A stretch of DNA of 64,000 nt, taken from NCBI GenBank assembly GCA_946894095.1, contig OX335652.1:10067001-10131000 (forward strand), given 5' to 3'. The position numbers and the translations under genes were made by a program. The stretch comes from Incurvaria masculella (Eukaryota; Arthropoda; Insecta; Lepidoptera; Incurvariidae). The notes beneath the pieces are model-generated. The model was not told where the DNA came from and did no database searches. It saw only the letters and a program-made list of their open reading frames with translations. Shown here in pieces: positions 45,619-57,337 of the stretch; the first letter of the stretch is position 1; every line of letters begins with the position of its first letter.

Positions 45619-45823
45619 TCTTTGCTCTCTTAAATTGTTTCCATCGAAATATGCACTGATGCACTAACACTTTTATTCACTTAGAGATAAAACCACTTAT
45701 ATTTCACATAGTTTAACATTTATATATAACACTTTGACCCTTTAATAAAGATGTATCACTTGTAAACTGGCAGAGAGAAATATTTCGAATTAACCATTTT
45801 AGTTCGCAGAGACCACAACTTAC

Positions 45824-45850
45824 CTGTGCCGCGTCGTCATGACCAAAATA
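45824..45850 (-). other. Candidate 5' non-coding exon of the fucosyltransferase gene
   Basis: A perfect minus-strand donor (GGCACAG|GTAAGTTG) lies 206 bp upstream of the fucosyltransferase ATG. It may end an untranslated first exon whose other boundary is not visible. The acceptor before the ATG is weak (no clear polypyrimidine tract), so this stays an inference. Confidence 0.35.
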
Positions 45851-45957
45851 CTTTTGGTTTTATGTCGTAGCTACGTCCCTCCTCTCCTAACACACGCGTT
45901 TGAAAGTATAATGACATCCGGTACAGGTTTTTTATCCTATCAAAATGTTACTCACTT

Positions 45958-46247
45958 TAAAAACCGGCCAAATGCGAATCGGACTCGCACACGAAGGGTT
46001 CCGTACTATCGTAGAAGATTTAACACAAAAATCACGTTTTTTGTATCGGCCCCCCTTTAAATTTTATTCTTTTTTATTTTGCCTATTCTTTATTATAACG
46101 GCAAAATAAATACACACTCTGTGAAATTTTCAGCTGCCTACCTATTGTGGTTCATGAGATACAGCCCTGTGACAGACGGACGGACGGACGGACGGACGGA
46201 CGGACGGAAAGCGGAGGCTTAATAATAGGGTTCCGTTTTCACCCCTA
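45958..46247 (+). mobile_element. 'gaagggttccgtacc' repeat, copy 4
   Basis: Starts 'aaaaccggccaaatgcgaat' and runs through a seven-unit GACG array (46177-46207) to 'gggttccgttttcaccc'; the very end is eroded. It lies just upstream of the fucosyltransferase promoter region. Confidence 0.85.
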
Positions 46248-48600
46248 AAAATCATTGCTTGCAGGCGCACAGCATATAATATTTAAAAACGGTTTATTTT
46301 TATTGTGCTGCCTCTTACCACCCCAAATGGGAAAGTGAGTTCAAAGTTATTTACAACTAGCTGAGGTACCCGGCTTCGCTCGGGTCAATGTCGTTTTAGT
46401 CTGATGACGGGCTGAATTATTTCCTGGATATTATGTGAACTCCCCATACAAACTTTCATCCCGTATTTCACCCTCTTCAAGTTTATTTTCACAACAAAAG
46501 GTCCTTCTCCAAATTCCCGATTAAATGGATTAAAAATGGTTCACCGGTTTAGGCGTAAAAACGCAACAGACAGACGGAGTTACTTTCGCATTTATAATAT
46601 GAGTATGGGTGGGAAAGGCCAGTCAAAAGCTATTTATAGATGGCGCCATCATATTCTGTCAAACTGTTATTTCTGTGCTTTTATGAAATATTTTAAATTG
46701 TTTTTCATGTAAAATTATGTATTTAAAAACCGTTTTTGCTATCTAGGTGGCAAAGAATAGATTAATTGATTGATTGAAAATTCTTTAATACGCCACAAAA
46801 AAACAATTTGCACCCTCAAAGAGATTTCTTCCAGCCGACCTTTGGGTGTTTGAGAAGTTTAATAGGGATATATTCGTATGTTTATATCGTATGGATAGAT
46901 TGTTTTGTTATATATTTTAAAGCTTTTGTTTTAATGCTTCTCACGCGAATGAGGGAGTTTTTTTTTTTTTGTAAAAAATCACTTTCACTTTCTGGACATT
47001 GCAATAATATAAGAAATTAATTATATTTATTTTTATATACTGACTTTCCGTGTACTAATTAGAATAATATTTGTTCTATCATAACCTAAATCGATATTTT
47101 AGTGTAGCTTATAACATCGAATAGACCAAACTACAATATTTTTAAGCTGAGACGAAGGTAGAGAAGGAAAAAAATCCCTGCGGATTTCTTACCGGAATAC
47201 TTTGTAAAAACTAAAGCTAGACCGGATTACGAAAAGATTATTTTCGCTTACGTGATAATCTGGAATATTGAAAAGGATAGGCCCTCGATAGCTCATCCAC
47301 TCACTCAATCATTTCTTGAATGTAAAATATTAGTGATGTCAGTGTCAACATATTCAAAATGTCAATGTAACTACGATTATAATAAGCCCGTAGAGATATG
47401 CAAGCAAAGTTGACTTGGAAAGCCTTCTGCTTATAAATGCAGATATTTGAAGGTAGCAATTACACTGTTGCTTCCGGCCATCGATATTTATTACGACCAT
47501 GCTTCCTAGATTTGGCGGAGGCACTACCGATCCCCCTGATCCTTGGTCCTTCTTCAACTAACCATCATGTTTTTATTACATTCTGTAAATTGAAACAAAA
47601 GACGATACGGCACGAGGAAGTTGGTGATCTGTAATCATCTTTCCTTTTTGCTGTCATTTTGGTAATGACATTCGTTTGCACCAACAAAACTCACACAGTG
47701 TTCCCCTCTCCCCCCAAATTTGTTGAATCAGTAAATTTTCTATGGTTTACACTTTTTTTTTCATGAAAACTTGCCAAGTTTGGACAGTAAATGTATCCAT
47801 TTACAGTGAATATTTATTTTGTTTGTCCAACCCAGAAAAAAACGTGCAGGCAATGAAGTTGGCTTATTTTATCCAAACCAAAGAACAAAACACACGGTCA
47901 TAACGGGAAGTAAGCACGACTGACTTCAAAATCGGTCAATTGTGAATATGGGCATGTGCCCAGGGTCCAATCACAGCTGGACACGGACATGGATCATTTT
48001 GGGAATATCATTACGAGACAGAGTGCGAAACGTAGAAATTCACGCTCGCCTGATGATTATTTTGCAATTTCATGCAAAATAGGCGCTTAATTCTAGCTTT
48101 CTCTAATGGTCAATTTGAGAAAAAGGAATTAGTTTGTGCACAAATACATGTGTACCTTTGCGGATTTTTTTTTTCAGAATTTTCAAACAACCGCTAATAG
48201 GAGAACAGCATGCATATGAACAAAATGCGTATGACCGACAGACACCACAGCCAGACAGAGCCAGAACATAAGGTCCCTTTTTTTTCTTTTTGCGACGATA
48301 TCCTAACAAGGAGTGTTATGTCCTAGAGCTCTTATGAAGTGTGATAAAATAATTGTTCAGGCCAGCCTGTGCTGTTTCGACAGATTGTTTTTGTGTGGGA
48401 GGTAACTTTGTCAATGTGTACGTATAACTGAGTATGTCATACAACATTTATATTTAACCGTCATTTAACTAGATTTTTGTAATATTATAAGTGCCGATTC
48501 TGACAAAAAAAACATGTTTTACACGCAAGCTTTTTATAAAAGGATTATTTCAGGAAGTGAAATAATACATTTATTTAGGTTTTTTTAGGTTTGTCAATTA
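46248..48600. other. Non-coding, repeat ends only
   Basis: Contains 'gaggtacccggcttcgctcg' (46363; a common SINE/Helitron-type end), a LINE tail in reverse (46745-46815) and otherwise unassigned AT-rich sequence. The frames at 46808-47020, 47354-47557, 47437-47634 and 48103-48309 show no domain. Confidence 0.4.
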
Positions 48601-48607
48601 GTCCTTT

Positions 48608-48694
48608 TTAGGGTTTCGTACCTAAAGGGTGCCAACGGAACCCTATTACTAAGCCGCTGCTGTCCATCAGTCCGTCCGTCCATCCGTCCGTCTA
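48608..48694 (-). mobile_element. 'gaagggttccgtacc' repeat, partial copy 5
   Basis: Only the tail: 'agggtttcgtacctaaaggg', '…aacggaaccctattactaag' and a short CCGT run. Confidence 0.75.
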
Positions 48695-48879
48695 CAAGTA
48701 AAAACATACAGTCGAGTTGAGAACCTCCTCTTTTTTTAGTCGGTTAAAAATAGGTATTAGTGTAGGACGGAAACATTTTCCCTAAACAAATTTAATTCTA
48801 ATATATCAAAAGATATTTATCGTCGTCGTGTTTTTGTAGATATTATTATTTCTGCTGCAATAATCGAGGATAATAGTTG

Positions 48880-49400
48880 GTCTCAAAAAAGCTAGGAGTC
48901 CTCCATCCGGCGGGACTAACTCATTCGCGGGTACGGTACCAAACCGTGCTGTTACGCTATGGGACCTTCTCTGTTTCAAAGAAAAAGACAGGCTCCGTGA
49001 TGAGGAAGATGCAACATGTCCACAAAAAAGACAATGTGCATAGTGTATGATTTGGTAAGATATACAAAAATTATAATTACAAAACGACTTATAGCTAAAA
49101 GTAAACCACGACCGCTGTATTTAAAAAATCTAACAAAAACCAAATAGATTATAAATCTTGATTAAATAAGCTATGTCTGATGACTGATCTTTTTAAGATG
49201 TTCTTACTTTATCATTGCGTATTCCACCTTTAAAGTAATTGTATAAAACGCGCGAAAAATTCCAACTTTCGGACCTTATAACTTAGAAACCAAACACAAT
49301 TTTACAATGCCAACGGTCATCACACATCTAGTTCGATCAAATAAAGTTACTTTGAGCAAAATTTGGGATAATTAATATTACCTTTTGATATTTTCTTCCG
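48880..49400. mobile_element. GGTGGCCC-type MITE, degenerate copy
   Basis: Shares with 50053-50600 and 52283-52832 the words 'gggactaactcattcgcggg', 'ccttctctgtttcaaagaaa', 'gatttggtaagat', 'aaaacgcgcgaaaaattcc' and 'cttataacttagaaaccaaac'. The terminal repeats themselves are lost or truncated. Confidence 0.7.
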
Positions 49401-49425
49401 ATAGTGATATTTTAAGTGCATTTTA

Positions 49426-49740
49426 ATGTTTGGATCGAAAGAGCCTTTGCCGCTTACTTACTTCAGTGTGTACAAAATACCAGTCATTTGCTCACCCACT
49501 TTTCACGAAGAGTATACCGGTATCACCGTAACCGCAGCATTGGACTTCATTAAATTTAACACCATGCCAACTGTCAAACGACGTGTTATTTCGGTCAAGA
49601 GAATTGAAATTTACCAGGTAGCATGGTGCGAAATACAACTAAACGTGAGATTTAATCACTTATTTGTCTGTTTACCCGGCGAGTTAATTTATCATGATTA
49701 TTATAATTCCCTGTTGAAAGTTTTTAGTGCAGGAAATTAA
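49426..49740 (+). CDS. Short unassigned frame
   Basis: 104 codons with no recognised domain, membrane segment or signal. It sits between two MITE copies. I cannot tell whether it is a gene; kept as a low-confidence candidate because it is one of the longer unexplained frames of the region. Confidence 0.15.
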   Translation: MFGSKEPLPLTYFSVYKIPVICSPTFHEEYTGITVTAALDFIKFNTMPTVKRRVISVKRIEIYQVAWCEIQLNVRFNHLFVCLPGELIYHDYYNSLLKVFSAGN

Positions 49741-50052
49741 GATTTTTTTAAAGAAAGCGCCGCATATACTGATTTACTAACTATAATATATAATATAATA
49801 CATAATTAATTCGTTAAGCTATTATGCGCTAAGTCCTCACATAGAAGTAGATATGCGCGAAGATGCCTGTGGACTTTAACGCGGGGGCTGCGAAAACCAT
49901 GCCCATAAGTTATGAAACGTAATTAGACTTTGAAATATTGAATGAGACAGATAGACGTGATTTTAAATTATCATATTTTTTAATAAAAGCTACAAATTGT
50001 GACTACCAGAGGGCTGATCGACGCGACGCACGTATACTTCTCGTAGCGGGTT

Positions 50053-50598
50053 TAAGGTGGCCCTTCCCGATGGGACTAACTCATTCGCGGGCACCACGGT
50101 ACAATACCGTGCAATTGCGTTCTAGAACCTTCTCTTTTTCAAAGAAAAAGACAGGCTCAATAATAAAACGGATGAAACATGTCCACAAAACAGACAATGC
50201 GCATAGTGATTGATTTGGTAAGATTTACGAAAATGCTAATTACAAAGCGACTTATAGCTAAAAGTAAATCACGACCGCCGCCGTAGTCAAAAATCAAAGA
50301 AAACCCCAATTGATTATAAATCTTCATGAAATAAGCTAGGTCTGATGACTAATTATTTTAAAATGTTTATATTTTATCGTTAAGTAATACACCTCCAAAA
50401 TTATTGTAAAAAACGCGCGAAAGATTCGAAATTTCGGACCTCATAACTTAGAAACCAAACACTATTTTACAATGCCAATGGTCATCAGACATCTAGTTCG
50501 ATCAAATAAATTAGTTTTGAGCATCATTTTAAAAGAAATATGTGCATTATCTTCTTTTTACGTTTGAATGGGGAGTTGAGCAGGAAGGCCCACCTTGA
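50053..50598. mobile_element. GGTGGCCC-type MITE, copy 2
   Basis: Bounded by 'taaggtggcccttcccgatg' and 'gagcaggaaggcccacctt', imperfect terminal inverted repeats. About 545 bp, non-coding. Confidence 0.75.
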
Positions 50599-50599
50599 A

Positions 50600-51200
50600 A
50601 AAGAAGAATAGGTGGTTTAAATCTCAAATTACAATAATTAATAAACTTCATTATTAAATTGATGAACTGCAATTTTGATAATTATTTCTTTTACAATATT
50701 TATCAGTGACTTTATTTGAACCATTGAATTTGACAATAACTTCGTCATCATTAATTACATACCCCAGCATTTATTAGATATTCTTTGAATACATGCTTAC
50801 TTCGTTACAAACGTAACGCTTACTCCGACCCATAAGTCGGTACCTACAAAGTTTATTGTTTGTAAAGCCACGCAATATTTATAAAAGTTAAAAATAGCCT
50901 TCGTAGTTGCGGCGAAAACATTATCAGAATTTCGAGAGGTTTTGTACAATTTAAAAAAAAATATTATATTTAGTAGTGTCATTTAAGGGTGTAAAACTTT
51001 AATCGCTAGTTACAACAAAACCATAAAACCTGATATTCTGAAGATGTTTTCACACACACTGTGGTTATTTTTTAAATTTATAATTAATATGTGGCTCAAA
51101 GTGCAATAGATTTTGCGTTTTATGCACAAACAAACTTTTTTTAGATCGGGCTACCGTTAAGATAAAAATATTTACAATATATATATATTTTCAAATATTT
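50600..51200. mobile_element. Degenerate relative of the TTCCGACCCATA MITE, in AT-rich DNA
   Basis: 50815-51150 shows 'actccgacccataagtcggt', 'gttgcggcgaaaaca', 'ggtgtaaaactttaatcg', 'gtggctcaaagtgcaatag' and a 'gcacaaacaaac' end in the same order as 3350-3715, but strongly diverged. The rest is AT-rich. Confidence 0.5.
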
Positions 51201-51234
51201 GCAAGTCATTCCATATTGGTATGGAATGACTTGC
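51201..51234. repeat. Perfect 15-bp-arm hairpin
   Basis: 'gcaagtcattccata' followed by TTGG and the exact complement 'tatggaatgacttgc'. No surrounding repeat or gene explains it. Could be a remnant MITE or a small-RNA hairpin. Confidence 0.7.
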
Positions 51235-52282
51235 CCGAATCGAAATTTTAAATGTTCATGGGCAAGGTTACCTTTTGTTAGGTTAGGGTAGCTGCAGGGC
51301 ATTCAAATTCGCCGGTCCCATTTACCTGTGTACGTTTACCAATACTTTTACTCATGGAATGACAGGTAATCACGCGAAATCGATTCAGAGGACATACTAT
51401 AGCTTGGTAATTGTCTAATATAAATATTATATTAACAGTGCGATGACAGCGGTGTCGACACGCGAAAACGAAATGAAAGTGATTCACATTCACCTGGCCA
51501 CGTGAATTCTCGCGTACCTCAGTTCGCCGTTCTCTTGAGGTAGGTACGCCGTTGGTATTTTGGTAACTTTTAGTCCTTGACCCATAATTTGTTAAGTGGC
51601 CAAATGAATGAATTTTTTTATAGGTATGTCATATCGTCATAAAATGCAGAATATATTCTCTCCATAGCTTACCGATCGTCCCTGTGTGAACAATGCATAG
51701 ATTTTGTTTAAATTTAATACCCTGCATACCTATATGAAGAAAAAATTGGGTTACAAATTAGGTTACATTTAGGTTATAACAATATCTAAACATTATAAGC
51801 AACGTTTCGAATTACCCAAGTGCCGCCACAAAGAAAAGCAACTAGAAGGAGAGAGAGAAACACTGTGCTTACTTACTAAATTTACACATAATTAAAATGT
51901 AGCTATTCTTATTGAATTACAAAATTGGTAAAATCAATAGTCAACGAAAATTCTAACAGCATCTGGACGATGAAGACATTTAAATTAACTCTTACGGCAT
52001 ACTATTATATGCTTACGGGTAACACACGCTCACTAGACATCACAGAGCACAGGCACGCGATATCACTCAAACACTCAGGCAGTGACTGGCCAACTGGCCC
52101 GACACGATGGCGGCGCGGGGCTCCGGAAGAGTTCTTGTTTGTCTAGTTGGTTTTGAGCCGGGAGCAGAACGAAATTAATTTACGCCATCGATATAAAACA
52201 AACATGTTTAGTTCAATGATTTACGCTATATGATTACAGGTTCATAACGCTCGTGTGTTCATTCGCGTTTAAATATGTTTTT
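51235..52282. other. Mostly non-coding, with a GC-rich island at 52080-52160
   Basis: The island ('gacacgatggcggcgcgggg') reads on the minus strand toward a consensus-like donor (ACCC|GTAAGC near 52018-52013) and could be a non-coding first exon or promoter region. No coding frame follows. Frames at 51278-51493 and 51925-52146 have no domain. Confidence 0.3.
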
Positions 52283-52832
52283 TAAGGTGGCCCAACCCGG
52301 CGGCCTCAACTCATTTGCGGGCACGGTACAAAACCGTGCTGTTGCGCTCTGGGACCTTCTCTGTTTCTAAGAATAAGACACGCTCCGTGATGAGGAAGAT
52401 GCAACCTGTCCACAAAAAAGACAATGTGCATAGTGAATGATTTGGTAAGATTTACGAATTTTTTTATTTCAAAACGACTTATAGCTAAAAGTAAACCACG
52501 ACCGCTGTATTCAAAAATCAAACAAAAACCAAATAGATTCTAAATCTTGATTAAATAAGCTATGTCTGAAGACTAATCTTTTTAAGATGTTCTTACTTTA
52601 TCATTGCGTAATCCACCTCCAAAGTTATTGTATAAAACGCGCGAAAAATCCGAACTTTCGGACGTTATAACTTGGAAACCAAACACAATTTCACAATGCC
52701 AATGGTCATCAGACATCTAGTTCAATCAAATAAAGCTATTTTGAGCAAAATTTTGGATCTCTAAAAAGAAATATGGGCGTGATCTTCTTTCCCCTTTTGT
52801 ATGGGGAGATGAGCGGGTTGGGCCACCTTAAG
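52283..52832. mobile_element. GGTGGCCC-type MITE, best copy
   Basis: Ends 'taaggtggcccaacccg' and 'cgggttgggccacctta' are near-perfect inverted repeats. About 550 bp, non-coding. The interior matches copies at 48880 and 50053. Confidence 0.8.
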
Positions 52833-53955
52833 TATTCGATATATTTCCCAGCTATTTTTAGGTTAACTCACTCCCGAACTCGAACTCACTCTTGCCGTGA
52901 ATGGACCCCCTGACATTCAAATAATATTCAATGACGCGATAACAAACTAAATTAACCAATAAAATAATGAAACTGTGGCACTTTTGACGATACCCGACAC
53001 AAACTAACCACAGAAGTACAGCTCCCCTACTTAAGTCGTATAACTGTATATTCTGTGACTGGCACGCATTGTCATCCTACACTGTGTAGATTCGTTTGTC
53101 GCTACAAAATAAAGAAACGCACCTATTTTGTTCAAATCTTGATTCTGATGGATGAAAAAAGCATCAGGCATCCTTTGATATTGAAACGACTGTTTCCTGT
53201 GTAAACCCGTGTGGACGTGCCGACCGTAATTTTCCGCGCTAATTCGAGTGAAGTTATTCACGAGCTCCGTCCTATGATTATTTTAATCGCATTATACTTT
53301 TCTTTGTGTGTTCTTATTTGCCAAATTTTACCTTTACCTCAACGCAGTCGAACTTTTTGAAGAAATGTAGCTCGAAGACCAGTTACCGCGATAACATTAG
53401 TTTAACGAGCGATGCCGTACTGGGCCGACTTGCTTCGAATCCAACACCGAAGGCATCGACAGGACCAGTTTAGTGCCCCGGATTTACGTTTGACCGAAAA
53501 TGGTCCTGACGATGCCTCCAGCGTTCGAGCTGGATTATTTCGGCCCATCACGGCATCGCGCACCGGGAAATCGTAAATTTGACAAATATTACGTACAATA
53601 ATCGTGTAAACTACCCTGAACCCTAGACCACGAGCTGTAAAAAATGACACGAGCTGGTGACATCCAAATAGATACCTACATCACGCTAATGTTATGTCGT
53701 AATTATCTAAGCTCATCCTGAACCTTGCTGTGACAGATATTTCTATTTTGGTTTTTATGCAAGACATATCTTTTGGGCCTGCTTTTTATTTCTATGTATA
53801 TTTAATCGACGGTAGGTATACTAATTTTAAAATTGAGGACCATTTATATATGGAATTTGGCTGATTTACTTAACATATTAAATTTTTAAATGTATGTTTA
53901 AAACTGTTTAAAGCAAATATCTTCCACATATATAAGTATGAGGTATCCGGCCCCT
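52833..53955. other. Non-coding spacer
   Basis: Two minus frames (53261-53031, 53650-53402) have no recognised domain. Between 53400 and 53600 GC content rises and 'ccgtac'-type words occur, possibly an old retroelement fragment. Nothing assignable. Confidence 0.3.
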
Positions 53956-54169
53956 CTTCTTAAAATAATTCTCTTTTATTTCTTTTATCGACTGAAAACG
54001 TGTGCCTCGAAGTAGTAATTTGAGTTTTGGTAAGAGAAAAAAAGAGCCATATCCGGTGAATACGGTTTTTTTCCATGGTATTTGTTGAGTTTTTGGACAA
54101 AAATTCGTTTACAATGATGGCTTTATGCGATGGTGCGTTATCGTGGTGCAAAATCCAAGTATTTTTAAC

Positions 54170-54655
54170 CGACTTCAAAAAAGGAGGAGGTTATCAATTC
54201 GTCTTTATTTTTTTATATGTTTGTTACCTCATAACTTTCGCCTGGGTGAACCGATTTTGATGACAATTTTAAATGAAAGCTGGTGCTTCCTATGTGGTCC
54301 CATTTTGGTTTAGTTCTGATAATGATATCCATAAGAAAATCATATAATCATATATACAATGCCAACCGATTTCGATGATTCTTTTTTCATTGGAAAGGAC
54401 GTGTTAAAATTAGTTAGTTTACTTCAGATTCACTAAAAATAAACAAATAAAAAAAATTAACAAAAAAATAACCGACTTCAAAGAAAAAGCATTAAAAATA
54501 AAAAATAAATTGCCATTTTTGTAGTTACGGTTATTGTTATTTTTTGAGTCGGTGTCAGCCAAGGTAGCCAAGATTCTCTTGACTGGCGCAGCGCGTGCCC
54601 GGCTGGCGCTGACTCAAAAAATAACAATAATCGTAACTACAAAAATGGCAATTAT
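54170..54655. mobile_element. Repeat and long hairpin inserted in the mariner gene
   Basis: Begins 'accgacttcaaaaaaggagg' (minus one base), a repeat I associate with Lepidoptera, and ends in an inverted repeat: 'ttgccatttttgtagttacg…tattttttgagtc' at 54511-54551 and its complement at 54611-54650, with a GC-rich 60-bp loop. Splits the mariner frame between VMWWLREQ and WILHHDN. Confidence 0.7.
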
Positions 54656-54889
54656 TTTTTTACTTTTTCGACGAATTTGCTCTCTCAACCACCACATAAC
54701 GCTCACATAATATTCTTTGTTTACCGTCTGACCTTCTGGCAAGAATTCAGAGTGCACAACACCGCAGCAGTTAAAGAAAATAGTGAACATGACTTTGACT
54801 TTTGATGGACTTTGACGTTGTTTTTTCGGTATCGGCTCAGTTGGAAAACGCCATTCCGAAGATTTTTGACTGTTTTGCATGTCAAACTC

Positions 54890-55318
54890 TTACACCCATG
54901 GGGTTGAGCCATTTTGACTCATCTCTATTCAAATTAGCCACCGTTATTATTTTGCGGGATAGCGCGCAATTCCAAACACACCTCGCTTAACATTAAACGA
55001 TCTTTTCCGCTCACACGCTTCAAGTGAGAAGAGAGAAGAGCATCGACCGCGAAGACGCGAGCCGACGCCCTGAAAAACAGAGATCTTTCCAACGGCGTCC
55101 GGTCACGCGCGCGAAGAGCCTCTCCGCACAAGAAAATTAATTATTTTCCGCTACATCATCGCAACGTGATTCAACTGTGTCCTCATCAAGGCAAGAAGAC
55201 CTAAAGAGTGTTTCGTGAGTGGTTGGCGAAGAGGGATCCTGCGAGGCGGCGTCCCAGTCCACGCGCCACTCAGCTGTCGAAGGCATTGGGCATCGTCGAG
55301 GTTAGTCCCTAGTTTTCC
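54890..55318. mobile_element. Unidentified GC-rich insertion in the mariner gene
   Basis: Separates the GDETW segment (minus strand, right side) from the EFDMQNS segment (left side), which are contiguous in intact mariners. GC content is well above the neighbourhood, with 'gcgcgcgaagagcc'-type sequence. No recognised domain in frames such as 55131-54934. Confidence 0.55.
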
Positions 55319-55803
55319 CACCACCATGTCTCATCACCAATAACAATGCGTTTTACGAACGTAGAGTTGGAATTAACTCGATCTAGCATGTCTTCAGCTA
55401 CTTTTACGCGATTGAGTTTTTTAAGGAAAATTCAGATCTTTCGTGACTAGTCGAGCGGCAACGTGTTTCATGCCCAAGCAATCGTTTAAAATGTAACGAA
55501 TCCATTCGTGAGATACACAAAGTTCAGCGGATATCTCTCTTAAACTAGAATGAGGATTTTCAATCACCATTTCCTTCACTATGTTACTTTCAGTTGAAGA
55601 CGTTAATGGCCGACCGGAGCGATGCAAATCTTCCACCATATCTCGACCAATTTTGAATGCACTTTACCACTCATATGCACGTGTTTTTGATAAGGTTGAT
55701 TCACCGTAAGTTTTCTGTAACATTTTCAGCGACTCGGAACACGAAATTCCATTTGCAATACAAAATTTGAGACAAACTCTTTGTTCGATGTTTTTAACCA
55801 TTA

Positions 55804-56315
55804 TAAAAATCGCAAAAACATCTGACATGAACTAACAAAATCGAGCACTATAAACAAACTAAATGACAGCTGGTACTCAAACTCCGCTCCAAAATAGAAA
55901 ACAGTGTTGCCCAAGTTAGCAACAAAACGAATTATTTGATTTGAATTAAATGATTAATTCCTGATACTTTTCTGACTGAATGTATGAGTGCCCCATATAA
56001 CCTTTCATCCCCCTTTTCAACCCCTTCGAGTTTTAAATTTAGACATTAGAAGTTAAGGCTATTTTGAAGTTAAGGCTACCTTTTGTGACGGGAACTTAAA
56101 CTAAAATTGGGTGACCATTTTTCTTACCGGTTCACAAAGTATTGTGAATTACTGGTAAGATTGCGTTATAACTTTCACGTCTGCTCCCGGTCTATTTAGT
56201 AACACATAGATAGCCATAGCCGACCTTGAACCGATTTTTGGCAACGAAACGACGCGACGACGCGCCTGGGTGACGTCATAATCGTTCATACGATCGTTTA
56301 CTTATTCTGTGATAA
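55804..56315. other. Non-coding spacer
   Basis: Includes the mariner 5' flank ('aactaaatgacagctggtac' type terminal region) and unassigned sequence. Confidence 0.35.
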
Positions 56316-56319
56316 GATC

Positions 56320-56680
56320 GGCCCGTAAGCACCTGAAAATTTCGCCTCCCATACAAACGTAGTTTACTAATGATTTGAAAACCACTGTTCCAACTTACTT
56401 GATATTTGGTATCTAATATTAGCCTACAAATATCTGTGTCTGCATGCCTTTGTTTTTTCGGTAAATGTATTCTGGGTCAAACCACAGAGAAAACAAAATT
56501 CGTATGAAGATTTTCTTTTTGCATTCATTTCATTCGGTTTGGATTTTTCAAAAAAACTAAAACATGCAGACACACATATTTGTTACCTGATATTAGATAT
56601 TAAATATCAATTTAATTGGAATAGCGGTTTCCAAATGATAAGTAAACTACGTCTGTATGGGGAGCATAGCTTACGGGCCG
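56320..56680. mobile_element. Palindromic MITE (GGCCCGTAAGC ends)
   Basis: 'cggcccgtaagc' at 56321 and 'gcttacgggccg' at 56668 bound about 360 bp. Inner arms also pair ('acgtagtttactaatgattt' / 'aaatgataagtaaactacgt', with mismatches). Non-coding. Confidence 0.75.
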
Positions 56681-56684
56681 TTCT

Positions 56685-57034
56685 TAAGAGGATAATGAGG
56701 TGATCGAGTTCCATACAATGGCTCGTGCATGTTTCCTCAGTCGAAGTAAAACATATTTTTCTGAAATGTTCGCACATTCAATATATCAAATGAGAGCTAC
56801 GTCTGTACGTTTTGGTTTTTTTGATAACTTAACTTGTATCCACAATATACGCCTTTTTGTATTTGCACACACATTTTTAGATGCGTATATCACGGACATA
56901 AGTTAATGTATAAAAAAACGTACCGACGTAGCTCTCAGTTGATTCATTTAATGTGCAAAATATCAGAAACATATTACTTTATAGGACTGAATAATCAGGC
57001 ACGGGCTACCTGATCACCTCATTATCCCCTTAAA
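56685..57034. mobile_element. Palindromic MITE (GGATAATGAGGTGATC ends)
   Basis: 'aagaggataatgaggtgatc' at 56688 and 'gatcacctcattatcccctt' ending at 57031. Inner arms 'gagagctacgtctgtacgtt' / 'acgtaccgacgtagctctc' also pair. Directly adjacent to the previous MITE. Confidence 0.8.
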
Positions 57035-57055
57035 TTGTATGTTGGAAGGTGTCTT

Positions 57056-57337
57056 TAAAACCGGCCAAGTGCGATTCGTTCTCGCACAGGAAGGGTTCCG
57101 TACCATCGTACAAGATTTAACACAAAAAAATCAAGTTTTTTGTATGGGACCCCCCTTTATTTTATATATTTTTTTTATTTTACATATGTGTTGTTATAGC
57201 GGCAAAATAAATACACACTCTGTGAAAATGTCAGCTGCCTACCTATTACGGTTCATGAGATACAGCCCTGTGACAGACGGACAGCGGAGGCTTAGTAATA
57301 GGGTTCCGTTTTCACCCTTTGGGTACGGAACCCTAAA
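57056..57337 (+). mobile_element. 'gaagggttccgtacc' repeat, copy 6
   Basis: Full length ('aaaccggccaagtgcgattc' to 'gggtacggaaccctaaaaaa') but with the GACG array collapsed to about two units (57275-57285), the shortest of the six. Confidence 0.85.

Larger units (their letters stand above)
53960..55803 (-). pseudogene. Mariner transposase, broken and interrupted by two insertions
   Basis: Minus-strand pieces in order: N-terminal helix-turn-helix region from the ATG near 55803 (IEQRVCLKFCIANGISCSESL, LQKTYGESTLSKTRAYEW), RSGRPLTSSTESNIV and HSSLREISAELCVSHEWIRYIL (55639-55421), a GDETWW segment near 55330 (first catalytic Asp), SEWRFPTEPIPKKQRQSPSKVKVM…FFNCCGVVHSEFLPEGQTVNKEYY (54880-54660) and WILHHDNAPSHKA (54150-54110; second catalytic Asp). 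The order and motifs are those of an insect mariner with a DD34D-type core. Stops, frameshifts and two foreign blocks (about 54890-55318 and 54170-54655) make it inactive. Confidence 0.9.
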
